NCBI GenBank assembly: GCA_025758065.1 | Contig: CP107199.1 | Coordinates: 2,267,501 to 2,331,500, forward strand | Source: Lachnospiraceae bacterium | GTDB lineage: Bacteria > Bacillota > Clostridia > Lachnospirales > Lachnospiraceae | Direction of reading: 5' to 3' | Length of the DNA: 64,000 nucleotides | Part shown: positions 51,713 to 59,827 of the stretch, piece by piece | Layout: each line of letters opens with the position of its first letter | Numbering within the stretch: position 1 is the first letter of the stretch | Translations under genes and position numbers: made by a program | Notes under the pieces: generated by a model | Databases searched by the model: none | What the model was told of the DNA's origin: nothing | The model's input: only the letters and a program-made list of their open reading frames with translations

Positions 51713-52855
51713 ATGCAGAATGGATTATTTAATATAACAGAAGAGCAGCAGAGCCTGGTAGAGCTGATCCGTGACTTTATGACCAAAGAGATCAAGCCAC
51801 ATGTACTGGAATGGGAAAAAGAAGGTCATTATCCACAGGAGATCATAGAACAGGGTATTGAAATGGGACTGCACATGCTGCAGGTACCGGAAGAGTACGG
51901 CGGCATGGGACTGGACACCACAACTGCAGCTATGATGATCGAGGAAGGCGCAAAAGTTGAAAGTACCTTTATGGGTATGTTCAATGTAACCAGCATGGGC
52001 GGAAAGATCGTTATGGCAGCAGGAAATGAAGAGCAGAAGCAGTATTATTCCAGTCTGCTCCAGAAGGGATATTTAAGCTCTTTCTGCCTGACTGAGCCTG
52101 ATGCAGGTTCTGACAGTGCTGCTGTACGTACTACTGCTGTGCGAAAAGGTGATAGTTATGTTATTAACGGAACAAAAATGTTCATTACCAATGCTTCTTT
52201 AGCAAGTGTATTTCTGGTAGTGGCAACACTGGATCCATCTAAGGGCTCTAAGGGACTGGCTACGTTCATTGTAGAAAAAGACCGTCCAGGTGTTACTGTA
52301 GGAAAGAAGATCGAAAAGATCGGTATGCGTCTTTCTAATACAGCTGAGGTTATTTTTGACAATGTTGAGATCCCGGCATTTAATCTGATCGGAACAGAAG
52401 AAGGCGGCTTTGCCAATGCCATGAAGGTCCTTACTGCTTCCAGACCGATCATCGCAGCCTCCAGCCTTGGTGCATGCCAGTTAGCAAGAGATCTGGCTAT
52501 CCAGTATTCAAAGGAAAGAGTTGCTTTTGGCAAGCCGATCTGTGCAAAACAGATGATCCAGGAAAAAATCGCCAACATGGAAATGCTGATCCAGGCTGGC
52601 CGTGGACTGGTTTACAATGCTACCATGCTTCTTGACCAGGGAAAACCTTGCAATAAAGAAGCATCTATTGCTAAATGCTTTGTAACAGAGGCATATGGAA
52701 AGATCACAGATGACGCACTGCAGATTTTTGGTGGATATGGTCTTTGCGATGAATATCTGATCTCCAAGTTGTATCGTGATGCCCGTGTGAACCGTATTAT
52801 TGAGGGAACCAACGAGATCCAGAGAGTGGTTATTGCCAAGTCTTTACTGCGATAA
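51713..52855 (+). CDS. acyl-CoA dehydrogenase
   Basis: From ATG 51713 (AAGGAG at 51698-51703) the protein has 380 aa, the normal family length. It shows 'FCLTEPDAGSDSAAVRTTAV' (FAD loop), 'KMFITNASLASVFLVVATLD', 'ERVAFGKPICAKQMIQEKIA' and the C-terminal 'FGGYGLCDEYLISKLYRDA' with 'IIEGTNEIQR', where the Glu is the probable base. It is distinct from the dehydrogenase at 41259 (no insert). It would exchange electrons through EtfAB and ends the operon begun at 49368. Confidence 0.94.
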   Translation: MQNGLFNITEEQQSLVELIRDFMTKEIKPHVLEWEKEGHYPQEIIEQGIEMGLHMLQVPEEYGGMGLDTTTAAMMIEEGAKVESTFMGMFNVTSMGGKIVMAAGNEEQKQYYSSLLQKGYLSSFCLTEPDAGSDSAAVRTTAVRKGDSYVINGTKMFITNASLASVFLVVATLDPSKGSKGLATFIVEKDRPGVTVGKKIEKIGMRLSNTAEVIFDNVEIPAFNLIGTEEGGFANAMKVLTASRPIIAASSLGACQLARDLAIQYSKERVAFGKPICAKQMIQEKIANMEMLIQAGRGLVYNATMLLDQGKPCNKEASIAKCFVTEAYGKITDDALQIFGGYGLCDEYLISKLYRDARVNRIIEGTNEIQRVVIAKSLLR

Positions 52856-52864
52856 AAAACTAAC

Positions 52865-52879
52865 AGGTTGGTTTAACCA
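52865..52879. promoter_or_regulatory. candidate operator, palindrome copy 4
   Basis: AGGTT-GGTTT-AACCA, 10 nt after the acyl-CoA dehydrogenase stop and 179 nt upstream of the second GntP gene. Confidence 0.5.
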
Positions 52880-52979
52880 GAAAATAGCAAAAATCATTTT
52901 TTAATTTTTGTGCGTAGTGACATAGATGGTTTAATCTGAGTTTGTTATTATTATGTCATAGTCAGTTACATCATAATAA

Positions 52980-53035
52980 ATCGTTTCAGAACCTGCTTTA
53001 TGCGGAAGAACAGGGGGTGTGGTACCTGAAACGAT
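52980..53035 (+). promoter_or_regulatory. possible structured 5' leader of the GntP gene
   Basis: A 10-bp perfect inverted repeat ATCGTTTCAG / CTGAAACGAT encloses 36 nt that contain further short pairings (CCTG with CAGG). It ends 23 nt before the GntP start, next to the ribosome-binding site. A second imperfect inverted repeat (TTATTATTATG / CATCATAATAA) lies just upstream. No known riboswitch was recognised. Confidence 0.35.
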
Positions 53036-53058
53036 AAATAAACGAGAGGGGTAATGAT

Positions 53059-54375
53059 ATGATTAGTTTACTGGGTATTGTGATCGGACTTGCGTTGTTC
53101 ATCCTGTTGGCTTACATGGGTTACAACACGATCATCGTTGCCATTGCTTCGGCTATGGTAGTAGCAGTATTTGGAGGAATGAATCCATTCGTAGCATTAA
53201 CTGAGGCATTTATGCCAAAGACAGTTGGATTCATGCAGGGATATTTCCTGATCTTCCTGTTCAGTGCATTATTTGCACGTTTCATGGGCGATACCGGTGC
53301 AGCACCTTCTATTGCAGTTAAGGTTGCACGTATTGCCAAGAGAGCAAAAAATCCGGATATGCAGCGTTGGCTGGCAGTTATGGTACTTCCGCTGATCCAG
53401 CTGATCTTAACCTACGGCGGCGTTAACGTATTCGTAGTAGTATTCATCCTGGTAGCAATTGCCCGTTCACTGTTTAAGGATCTGAACATTCCCTGGTGGA
53501 TGTACTCCTGCTCCTGTCTTGGATCTTCCACTGTGACCATCGGTATGCTTCCTGGTTCCCCGCAGATCCAGAACATCATCCCAATGCAGTACTTTGGAAC
53601 AACTACCATGGCAGCACCTGTTCTTGGTATCTTAAGCTCCATTATTACATTTGCTATTGGTTCCCTGTATATCTGGTGGCAGTGTAAACGAACCAATAAC
53701 AAGGGTGAAGGATTCTATCCAACTGGTGATCTGATCGACAAAGAGCAGTTAGTAGAAGCAAGCGTTGAGAACGAAAAGCCATTATGGCAGTGTTTACTTC
53801 CAATGATCGTTGTTATCGTTGTATTAAACGTATTAAAGCAGAGTGCAGTAATCGCTCTTTGCAGCGGCTGTGTAGTTGCATGGCTGTTATATGATCCACG
53901 CAAGCAGGATTTAAAGAAGATCTTCTCCGGTGCTATGCCACAGGCTATCATGCCTCTGATCACCGTTTGCTGTGCATCAGGCTTTGGTGGTGTTGTAGCA
54001 GCTGTTCCTGGATTCCAGACTATTGTTGGCAGCTTAAACAACTTTGGAACCAGCCCATTTATGATCGTATTAGTAGTTAACATTTGTTCCGGTATCTGCG
54101 GTTCCGCTTCTTCTGGTGAGAACATCGCCCTTCAGAACTTTGCTGACCGTTTTATCGCAACAGGTATTCCTGGACCTCAGTTACACCGACTGGTTGCAAT
54201 GTCTTCCATCGGTCTGGATACACTGCCACACAGTGCAGGTATCATCACTATGTTGTCTACAACCAAGCTGACCCACAGACAGGCTTACATAAACAACTTT
54301 ATCCTGTCTCTGGTACTGCCGATCATTATGGCATGCTTCGCAGCTGTTATGATCTCTGCAGGTTTCTATCTGTAA
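53059..54375 (+). CDS. GntP-family permease (copy 2)
   Basis: This 438-aa protein has about 12 hydrophobic segments: 'MISLLGIVIGLALFILLAYMGYNTIIVAIAS' and 'MLPGSPQIQNIIPMQYFGTT', then 'VAMSSIGLDTLPHSAGIITM'. It is an aligned-length paralog of the permease at 46611, so the island may import two related acids or one acid under two conditions. GAGAGGGG precedes ATG 53059. It has its own upstream region with a palindrome and a possible structured leader, and ends at a strong shared terminator. Confidence 0.87.
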   Translation: MISLLGIVIGLALFILLAYMGYNTIIVAIASAMVVAVFGGMNPFVALTEAFMPKTVGFMQGYFLIFLFSALFARFMGDTGAAPSIAVKVARIAKRAKNPDMQRWLAVMVLPLIQLILTYGGVNVFVVVFILVAIARSLFKDLNIPWWMYSCSCLGSSTVTIGMLPGSPQIQNIIPMQYFGTTTMAAPVLGILSSIITFAIGSLYIWWQCKRTNNKGEGFYPTGDLIDKEQLVEASVENEKPLWQCLLPMIVVIVVLNVLKQSAVIALCSGCVVAWLLYDPRKQDLKKIFSGAMPQAIMPLITVCCASGFGGVVAAVPGFQTIVGSLNNFGTSPFMIVLVVNICSGICGSASSGENIALQNFADRFIATGIPGPQLHRLVAMSSIGLDTLPHSAGIITMLSTTKLTHRQAYINNFILSLVLPIIMACFAAVMISAGFYL

Positions 54376-54453
54376 GCGCAGGTTAAGGATACATAAAAAC
54401 GTAAAATGAAATCCCCACAACATGCCGTACATTCCGCATGCGGCATGTATATA

Positions 54454-54497
54454 AAAACTCCCGGCAAACGTATGGAAAAGCGTTTGCCGGGAGTTTT
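54454..54497. terminator. strong bidirectional terminator
   Basis: A perfect 17-bp stem (AAAACTCCCGGCAAACG with its complement) and a 10-nt loop lies between the convergent GntP (+) and enoyl-CoA hydratase (-) genes. A second hairpin ACATGCCG / CGGCATGT sits at 54420-54448. Confidence 0.92.
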
Positions 54498-54499
54498 AT

Positions 54500-55303
54500 T
54501 TATTTGCCGGTAAATACAGGTTTTCTTTTTTCTAAAAATGCGTTTACCGCTTCTGCGTGGTCTGCAGAATGAGTCAGGCGGTCTACATAATCAGCTTCCA
54601 GATTCATGCACTGGTGGAGATCCGGGTACATGATCCGGTTGATGCCGCCTTTGATCTCCGCATAGGAAAGAGTAGGTCCGTTTGCCAGGGCAGTGATCTG
54701 TTTTTTTACATTTTCTTCCAGTTCTTCAGCTGGTACAGCACGGGTGATGATGCCCATATCAGCTGCTTCTTTTCCTGTAAAACGTCTTCCTGTCATAAAA
54801 AGATCGGCAGCTCTTGCCGGACCAACGCGTCTGGTCAAAAGGACGGAGCTTCCCATATCCGGTGCCAGTCCGATAGAAGAAAAGGCAAAGGACATTTTTG
54901 TATTTTCCTCTGCAATGGCAAAGTCGCAGGCCATGGCAAGGCTCATTCCGCCGCCTGCGCAGGCACCTTCGATCCAGGCAACTACCGGCTTTTCAATCTG
55001 ACGGATGTAAAGGACCAGGTGGTTGAAATTAGCCATATTGGTCTTAGTCTGGGTAGGTGCAGGGATACCAGCTGCATAGCAGTCTACACGTTTTTTCATG
55101 GAAGTAATGTCACCGCCTGCACAGAATTTTCCGCCTTCACCCCGCAGAACGATCACGCGGATACTGGGGTCAAAGCGGAACTGTTCCAGAACTTCAGAAA
55201 GCTCAGCTGCCATTGGCTGGCTTAAGGCATTTAACTTTTTAGGATCATTAAGGATAATATAACCTGCACCGTTTTCAGTGTAAGTTTTAACATATTGGTA
55301 CAT
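54500..55303 (-). CDS. enoyl-CoA hydratase/isomerase family protein
   Basis: This 267-aa crotonase-fold protein starts at ATG 55303 with AGGAGG upstream. 'GYIILNDPKKLNALSQPMAA', 'GEGGKFCAGGDITSM' and 'EGACAGGGMSLAMACDFAIA' supply the CoA-binding and oxyanion-hole parts. The region of the second catalytic residue reads 'FSSIGLAPDMGSSVLLTRRV', lacking the standard hydratase glutamate and more like isomerase or divergent crotonases. It is the only - strand gene in this part of the island and is transcribed alone. Confidence 0.87.
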   Translation of the reverse strand: MYQYVKTYTENGAGYIILNDPKKLNALSQPMAAELSEVLEQFRFDPSIRVIVLRGEGGKFCAGGDITSMKKRVDCYAAGIPAPTQTKTNMANFNHLVLYIRQIEKPVVAWIEGACAGGGMSLAMACDFAIAEENTKMSFAFSSIGLAPDMGSSVLLTRRVGPARAADLFMTGRRFTGKEAADMGIITRAVPAEELEENVKKQITALANGPTLSYAEIKGGINRIMYPDLHQCMNLEADYVDRLTHSADHAEAVNAFLEKRKPVFTGK

Positions 55304-55546
55304 AAAAAAACCTCCTGTTATATTTTTCACTAAAGCAGATCAGGGAATATCTGCTTAAAAATACTTCTGCTTTTAGTATAATGCAAAAGCGTGGGGATTG
55401 CACCGCAGAAACTATGGATAATCCTACGAAAATAACAGGCGCTAAGGGGGAGCTTCTTCGTTCATTTCTACATAGATTAAGACGGGGTAATATGTTAAAG
55501 TATTATCATACAGTCAGTGTAGTTTTTGATACGGGAGAACAGTATG

Positions 55547-55709
55547 ATGTCCTCTCGGAGTCTTTCCTGCACTTGCTTTTGTGGCCGATTTTCCGCCAGC
55601 CGCACCCGAATTCCATCAACGTACGCACCGCGTACGCCTCAGAAATTCGGGCACAACTGACAAAAAATCTTCTCACAAAATCAAGCACAGAAAGATTCCG
55701 GGAGAACAT
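55547..55709. mobile_element. family B MITE-like element, copy 2
   Basis: The element is 163 bp, the same length as copy 1, with 19-bp inverted ends (ATGTCCTCTCGGAGTCTTT and AAAGATTCCGGGAGAACAT) and a 4-bp direct repeat TATG on both sides (55543-55546, 55710-55713). Its interior is the inverse complement of copy 1, including the CGTACGC-ACC-GCGTACG hairpin. Its right end is 23 nt before the flavoprotein start. The rest of 55304-55732 has no credible gene; open frames there run through the element. Confidence 0.88.
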
Positions 55710-55732
55710 TATGTAAAACAGGAGGTTACATT

Positions 55733-56716
55733 ATGATAAAAACAAAATTTACAGAAATGTTTGGAATTGAGAAACCAATCGTCCAGGGCGGTATGCAGCA
55801 TTTAGGTATTGCTGAATTTGCTTCTTTAGTCTGCAATGCAGGCGGTATGGGAACTATTAATATTACCTGCTATCCGGGAATTGATGAATTCCATGAAGAT
55901 GTGATCAAAATGAAGGAATTTACTAATAATAAGCCTTTCATTGTAAATATTTCCCTGGTTCCGGACCTGACAAAGGGCGAAGAGATCTTTAAATATATTG
56001 ATGTATGTGCAAAAGAAGGTGTTGCAGCCATCGAGTTTGCAGGTGCTTCTCCAGTAGAATTTATGCCGGCATGTAAAGAGGCAGGCATCAAGATCATCCA
56101 CAAGAGCCCAAATGCAAAAGTAGCAGCCAGCATGGCAAGAAAGGGCGCAGATGTGATCACCATTGCAGGCTATGAAGTAGCAGGACATCCAAGTATGGAT
56201 GGGATCGGTACATTTGTGATTGCTAACAAGGCAGCTAAGGTTTGTGCAGAATACGGTGTTCCGGTACTGGCAGCAGGTGGTGTGGCAGATGGAAAAGGTC
56301 TGGCAGCAGCACTGGCATTAGGTGCACAAGGCGTTGTTATGGGAACACGTTTTGTAGCAACTGCTGAGTGCCCGATTTCTGATAACCACAAGGAATGGCT
56401 GTTAGAGCATACAGAAAAAGATACAGTTATTGTCCAGAAATCCATTCATAATGCAGCCCGTGTTGCAAATAATATGGCAGCAAAGCTGACTCTGGAAATG
56501 GAAAAGAGAGGAACCACCCTGGAAGAACTGATGACTGTTATTGCAGGAAGACTGAGCAAGAAATGCTATAAAAACGGCGATATAGACGGCGGCATCTATG
56601 CATTAGGACCGGCAATGGGCCTGATCAACGATATTAAGCCAGTACAGCAGCTGATGGATGACATGGTAGCAGAAGCAGAAGAAGTGATCGGCGGATTAAA
56701 GGCTTCTATTTATTAA
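55733..56716 (+). CDS. FabK/nitronate monooxygenase-like flavoprotein (copy 2)
   Basis: This 327-aa protein is a paralog of 49368, with 'PIVQGGMQHLGIAEFASLVC', 'NAGGMGTINITCYP', 'IAGYEVAGHPSMDGIGTFVI' and 'VLAAGGVADGKGLAAALALG'. The conserved His of the VAGHP loop and the FMN phosphate-binding loops are kept. AGGAGG precedes ATG 55733. It is followed by a CoA-transferase (75 nt) and an acyl-CoA ligase, repeating the flavoprotein-then-transferase order seen at 49368-51581. A reductive role on an unsaturated thioester or acid is inferred. Confidence 0.88.
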   Translation: MIKTKFTEMFGIEKPIVQGGMQHLGIAEFASLVCNAGGMGTINITCYPGIDEFHEDVIKMKEFTNNKPFIVNISLVPDLTKGEEIFKYIDVCAKEGVAAIEFAGASPVEFMPACKEAGIKIIHKSPNAKVAASMARKGADVITIAGYEVAGHPSMDGIGTFVIANKAAKVCAEYGVPVLAAGGVADGKGLAAALALGAQGVVMGTRFVATAECPISDNHKEWLLEHTEKDTVIVQKSIHNAARVANNMAAKLTLEMEKRGTTLEELMTVIAGRLSKKCYKNGDIDGGIYALGPAMGLINDIKPVQQLMDDMVAEAEEVIGGLKASIY

Positions 56717-56791
56717 TAAAAAGGTATAGAAGCAATAAAAGTAATAGAAGTAAAAGCAGAAGAATAAGAGCAGGATCAGAAGGGACTTAAG

Positions 56792-58069
56792 ATGATGGCA
56801 GACGAGGCAAATTACAGACCTTTGGAAGGGGTTAAAGTATTGGAGCTTTCCACAATGGTGGCAGCAGGCTCCTGTGGAAGAATGTTAGCAGACTGGGGTG
56901 CTACAGTTATTAAAGTAGAAGCTGAAAGCGGAGATATGTTCCGTAATTTCCCAAAAACATTTCTTGTACCATGCACTATGGATGAGAACCCTTTATTTGA
57001 TAACCTGAATGCCGGAAAAAGGGGCATTGTATTAAATTTAAAGACACCGGAGGGCATGGAAGCAATGCATCGCCTTTTAGCTGAGGCAGATGTATTCCTG
57101 ACCAATACCCGTGTAAAAGCATTAAAGAAACTGGGACTGGATTATGATTCCTTAAAGGATAAATATCCAAGGCTGATCGAGGCCAATATTTTCGGCTTTG
57201 GTGAAAAGGGACCAAAGAAGGACAATCCCGGATTTGATACGGTTGCATTCTGGGCAAGCAGTGGTTTTAATGCAGATATGATGGTAGAGGGACCTGGAAG
57301 TTATCCTGTATATAGTTCTGCAGGCCCTGGTGATATTGTCACAGCAATGGGATTATGCTATGCCATTACAGCTGCTCTTTATAAGCGCACCCAGACAGGA
57401 AAAGGCGACCGGGTAAGCTCATCTCTTTACGGAACTGCACTGTGGTGCTTCCATATTATGTCAGTTGCAACAGAAGAACGTTATGGATATCAGTATCCAA
57501 AGACCAGAGAGGTAAGCGCACCTACAGGCGCTCCTTTCAGGACAAAGGATAACCAGTGGGTCATGACTACTATTTTAAAGATCGAAGAGCAATGGCCGGT
57601 GCTGTGTAATGTATTAGGTGTTCCAGAATTGGGAACAGACCCAAGATACAACACAGCCCTGCGTCAGAGAGACCCGGAAGTGCGTAAATATCTTATGAAG
57701 CGCTTTGAAGAGATCTATGCAACTAAGACCGCAGACGAGTGGTGCAAGCTTCTGACAGAAGCAGACATTGTAAATGACAAACTGGCCCATTATAAGGATA
57801 TGGAGCACAGCCAGCAGGCATGGGAAAATGAGTATATCCACGAAGTAACCTGCCCAAACGGCGGAAAATCCATTCTGGTACGCCCGGCTATGAGAAGTGA
57901 CCGTATGGGTATACCAACCTGGAAGCGTGGGCCTATGTTAGGCGAACATACAGAAGAAGTTTTAAAAGAAATCGGCTATACAGATGAACAGATCAAAGCT
58001 ATGGAAGAAAAGAAGGCGGCTGTTCAGATCGATACCACCCAGTTTCAACATCTGGATGAGGAAATGTAA
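56792..58069 (+). CDS. CaiB/BaiF family III CoA-transferase
   Basis: This 425-aa protein has 'PLEGVKVLELSTMVAAGSCG' and 'RMLADWGATVIKVEAESGDM' at the N-terminus and the likely catalytic aspartate in 'SSAGPGDIVTAMGLCYAI'. It is the fourth member of the related set (35075, 44325, 47992), with a slightly extended C-terminus. The gene lies between the flavoprotein and the acyl-CoA ligase, with 12 nt to the latter, so the three form an operon. Having both a transferase and a ligase gives two ways to activate an acid. Confidence 0.93.
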   Translation: MMADEANYRPLEGVKVLELSTMVAAGSCGRMLADWGATVIKVEAESGDMFRNFPKTFLVPCTMDENPLFDNLNAGKRGIVLNLKTPEGMEAMHRLLAEADVFLTNTRVKALKKLGLDYDSLKDKYPRLIEANIFGFGEKGPKKDNPGFDTVAFWASSGFNADMMVEGPGSYPVYSSAGPGDIVTAMGLCYAITAALYKRTQTGKGDRVSSSLYGTALWCFHIMSVATEERYGYQYPKTREVSAPTGAPFRTKDNQWVMTTILKIEEQWPVLCNVLGVPELGTDPRYNTALRQRDPEVRKYLMKRFEEIYATKTADEWCKLLTEADIVNDKLAHYKDMEHSQQAWENEYIHEVTCPNGGKSILVRPAMRSDRMGIPTWKRGPMLGEHTEEVLKEIGYTDEQIKAMEEKKAAVQIDTTQFQHLDEEM

Positions 58070-58081
58070 AGAAGGGGATAA

Positions 58082-59605
58082 ATGATGGAAGGGCAGTTTC
58101 GTTCCTTAATAGATATATTTAAAACAGGAAAAGAGCAGTATCCGGATAAAACCGCTATTATCATGGGGGAAGATACAAGGACATATGGAGACATCTTTGA
58201 TAATGCAAAAAAAATTGCAGGTTTTGTGCTGAAAAAAGGGATAAAACCTCAGGATAAGGTGGCTGTCATCTCACAGAACCATGTAGATTATATTGAGACC
58301 GTTTTAGGTATCCTTATGACAGGCGCAGTGCCTGTAAATATCAACTGGCGTCTGGCTGCTCCGGAACTGCACCATCTTTTGCAGTTTAATGAAGTAAAAT
58401 TAACCTTTTTCCGTTCCAAAGATGAAACTATCCGCGCAGAGATGGGTGAGCTGACAAAGGAGCTGTGCCAGTGTATTGATATGGACTGTATTACAGCGGT
58501 TCTTGAAGGCGTAGAGCCCTTAGAGCAGTTTGTCCAGCGCAAAGATGAAGATATTTTGATGCATCTGCATACCAGCGGTACTACCGGTATGCCAAAGACT
58601 GTCCGGTATACAAAAGGACAATATATGCGGGAGCTGACTACCTGTGTACATTCTCTTGGATTTGATAAAGATACTGTATTTCAGCTGATGAGCCAGTTAT
58701 TCCATTCTGCAAGTATTGGACCTTATTCCATTTTTGCCTGCGGCGGAACCATTGTACTGTTCCCGAAATTCTCACCCCAGGAATATTTAAAGAGTATTGA
58801 AAAACATCATGTTACAAGATTAAGTGCTATTCCAACTGTATTGACTGCGCTGCTTAACCAGCCGGATTTTGACAGCTATGACTTAAGCAGTATCCATACA
58901 ATCAGCTATTCAACCTGTCCTATGCCGCCGGAATTGATCAAGCGTGCATTAAAGCATTTTAACTGTGGTTTCCAGCAGTCCTATGGCATGACAGAAATGG
59001 GTTCTATTGTCACTATGCTAACAGAAGAAGAGCATATTAAAGATAATATGCACTATCTGAATTCTGTAGGACGTCCGATCGAGGATCATAAGGTAAAGAT
59101 CCTTGGAGATGACGGCAAAGAATGTGCCCCAGGTGAAACTGGTGAGATCGTAGTAACAGGTCCGGGCATGATGAAAGATTACTATAAGATGCCTGATGAA
59201 ACAAAAGAAGTTATGATAGATGGCTGGTATCATACCCGTGATATGGGTTATCTGGATGAAAGTGGTTATCTTTATATCAGCGGACGAAAGAGTGACATGA
59301 TCATCTCCGGCGGTGAAAATATTTTTCCGCTGGAAGTGGAAAATGTGCTGCGTATGAATGAAGAGATCGCGGAAGTTTCTGTTCTTGGTGTTCCCGATGA
59401 ATATTGGGGAGAATCCGTTCAGGCAGCAGTGGTCCTGCGTCCTGACAGTAAACTGACCCCGGAAGAGATCAGAACCTTTTGCCGCGGCAAGATCGCAGGC
59501 TACAAGATACCGAAAAAGGTATATGTATGGGATGAACTGCCGAAAAATACCACAGGAAAGGTTTGTAAGGCAGAGGTGTTGAAGAAGATTAAAGAAGAGA
59601 ATTGA
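58082..59605 (+). CDS. AMP-forming acyl-CoA synthetase
   Basis: This 507-aa adenylate-forming ligase has the P-loop-like 'LHTSGTTGMPKTVRYTKG' (about residue 162), 'SYGMTEMGSIVTM', 'GWYHTRDMGYLDESGYLYIS' followed by 'GRKSDMIISGGENIFPLEVE', and the C-terminal lysine segment 'LPKNTTGKVCKAEVL'. It activates a carboxylic acid with ATP and CoA; medium-chain or unusual acids are typical for such CaiC/FadD-like ligases. It ends the CoA island. No clear terminator follows; cas3 begins 222 nt later. Confidence 0.93.
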   Translation: MMEGQFRSLIDIFKTGKEQYPDKTAIIMGEDTRTYGDIFDNAKKIAGFVLKKGIKPQDKVAVISQNHVDYIETVLGILMTGAVPVNINWRLAAPELHHLLQFNEVKLTFFRSKDETIRAEMGELTKELCQCIDMDCITAVLEGVEPLEQFVQRKDEDILMHLHTSGTTGMPKTVRYTKGQYMRELTTCVHSLGFDKDTVFQLMSQLFHSASIGPYSIFACGGTIVLFPKFSPQEYLKSIEKHHVTRLSAIPTVLTALLNQPDFDSYDLSSIHTISYSTCPMPPELIKRALKHFNCGFQQSYGMTEMGSIVTMLTEEEHIKDNMHYLNSVGRPIEDHKVKILGDDGKECAPGETGEIVVTGPGMMKDYYKMPDETKEVMIDGWYHTRDMGYLDESGYLYISGRKSDMIISGGENIFPLEVENVLRMNEEIAEVSVLGVPDEYWGESVQAAVVLRPDSKLTPEEIRTFCRGKIAGYKIPKKVYVWDELPKNTTGKVCKAEVLKKIKEEN

Positions 59606-59763
59606 AGAAGATAAAAGGTAAGAATAAATACACGATAAGTTGTAGGATATTGGGTTGAAGTTATAAATCGCGGTACTGTGCAGATGATGAGAAAGTGTCT
59701 GTATGGTGCCGTTATTTTATATGCGAAATTAAAAAAATGAATTAATTTGTAATTATTAATATA

Positions 59764-59792
59764 TTGACATTGCGGCCGGACGGGAGTATATT
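59764..59792 (+). promoter_or_regulatory. promoter of the type I-E cas operon
   Basis: TTGACA (59764-59769), a 17-bp spacer and TATATT (59787-59792) lie 35 nt before cas3. The gap 59606-59827 has no other recognisable feature. Confidence 0.8.
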
Positions 59793-59827
59793 GAAGATAC
59801 ATACAAGAAAAAGGGGAAGCCAAAACA

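Noticed and set aside
54557..55225. Long + strand open frame (222 aa)
   Set aside because: Antisense to the enoyl-CoA hydratase gene; cysteine- and serine-rich composition typical of a shadow frame.
55381..55716. 111-aa open frame before the flavoprotein gene
   Set aside because: Its second half is the family B element, and the first half has no ribosome-binding site or similarity.
34215..59605. Carnitine (cai) or bile-acid (bai) operon
   Set aside because: CoA-transferases, dehydrogenases and Etf fit loosely, but a BCCT carrier is missing for cai and the BaiCD/BaiE/BaiA-type genes are missing for bai.
34215..59605. HadA/FldA-type 2-hydroxyacid reduction
   Set aside because: No 2-hydroxyacyl-CoA dehydratase subunits or activator gene are present in the window.
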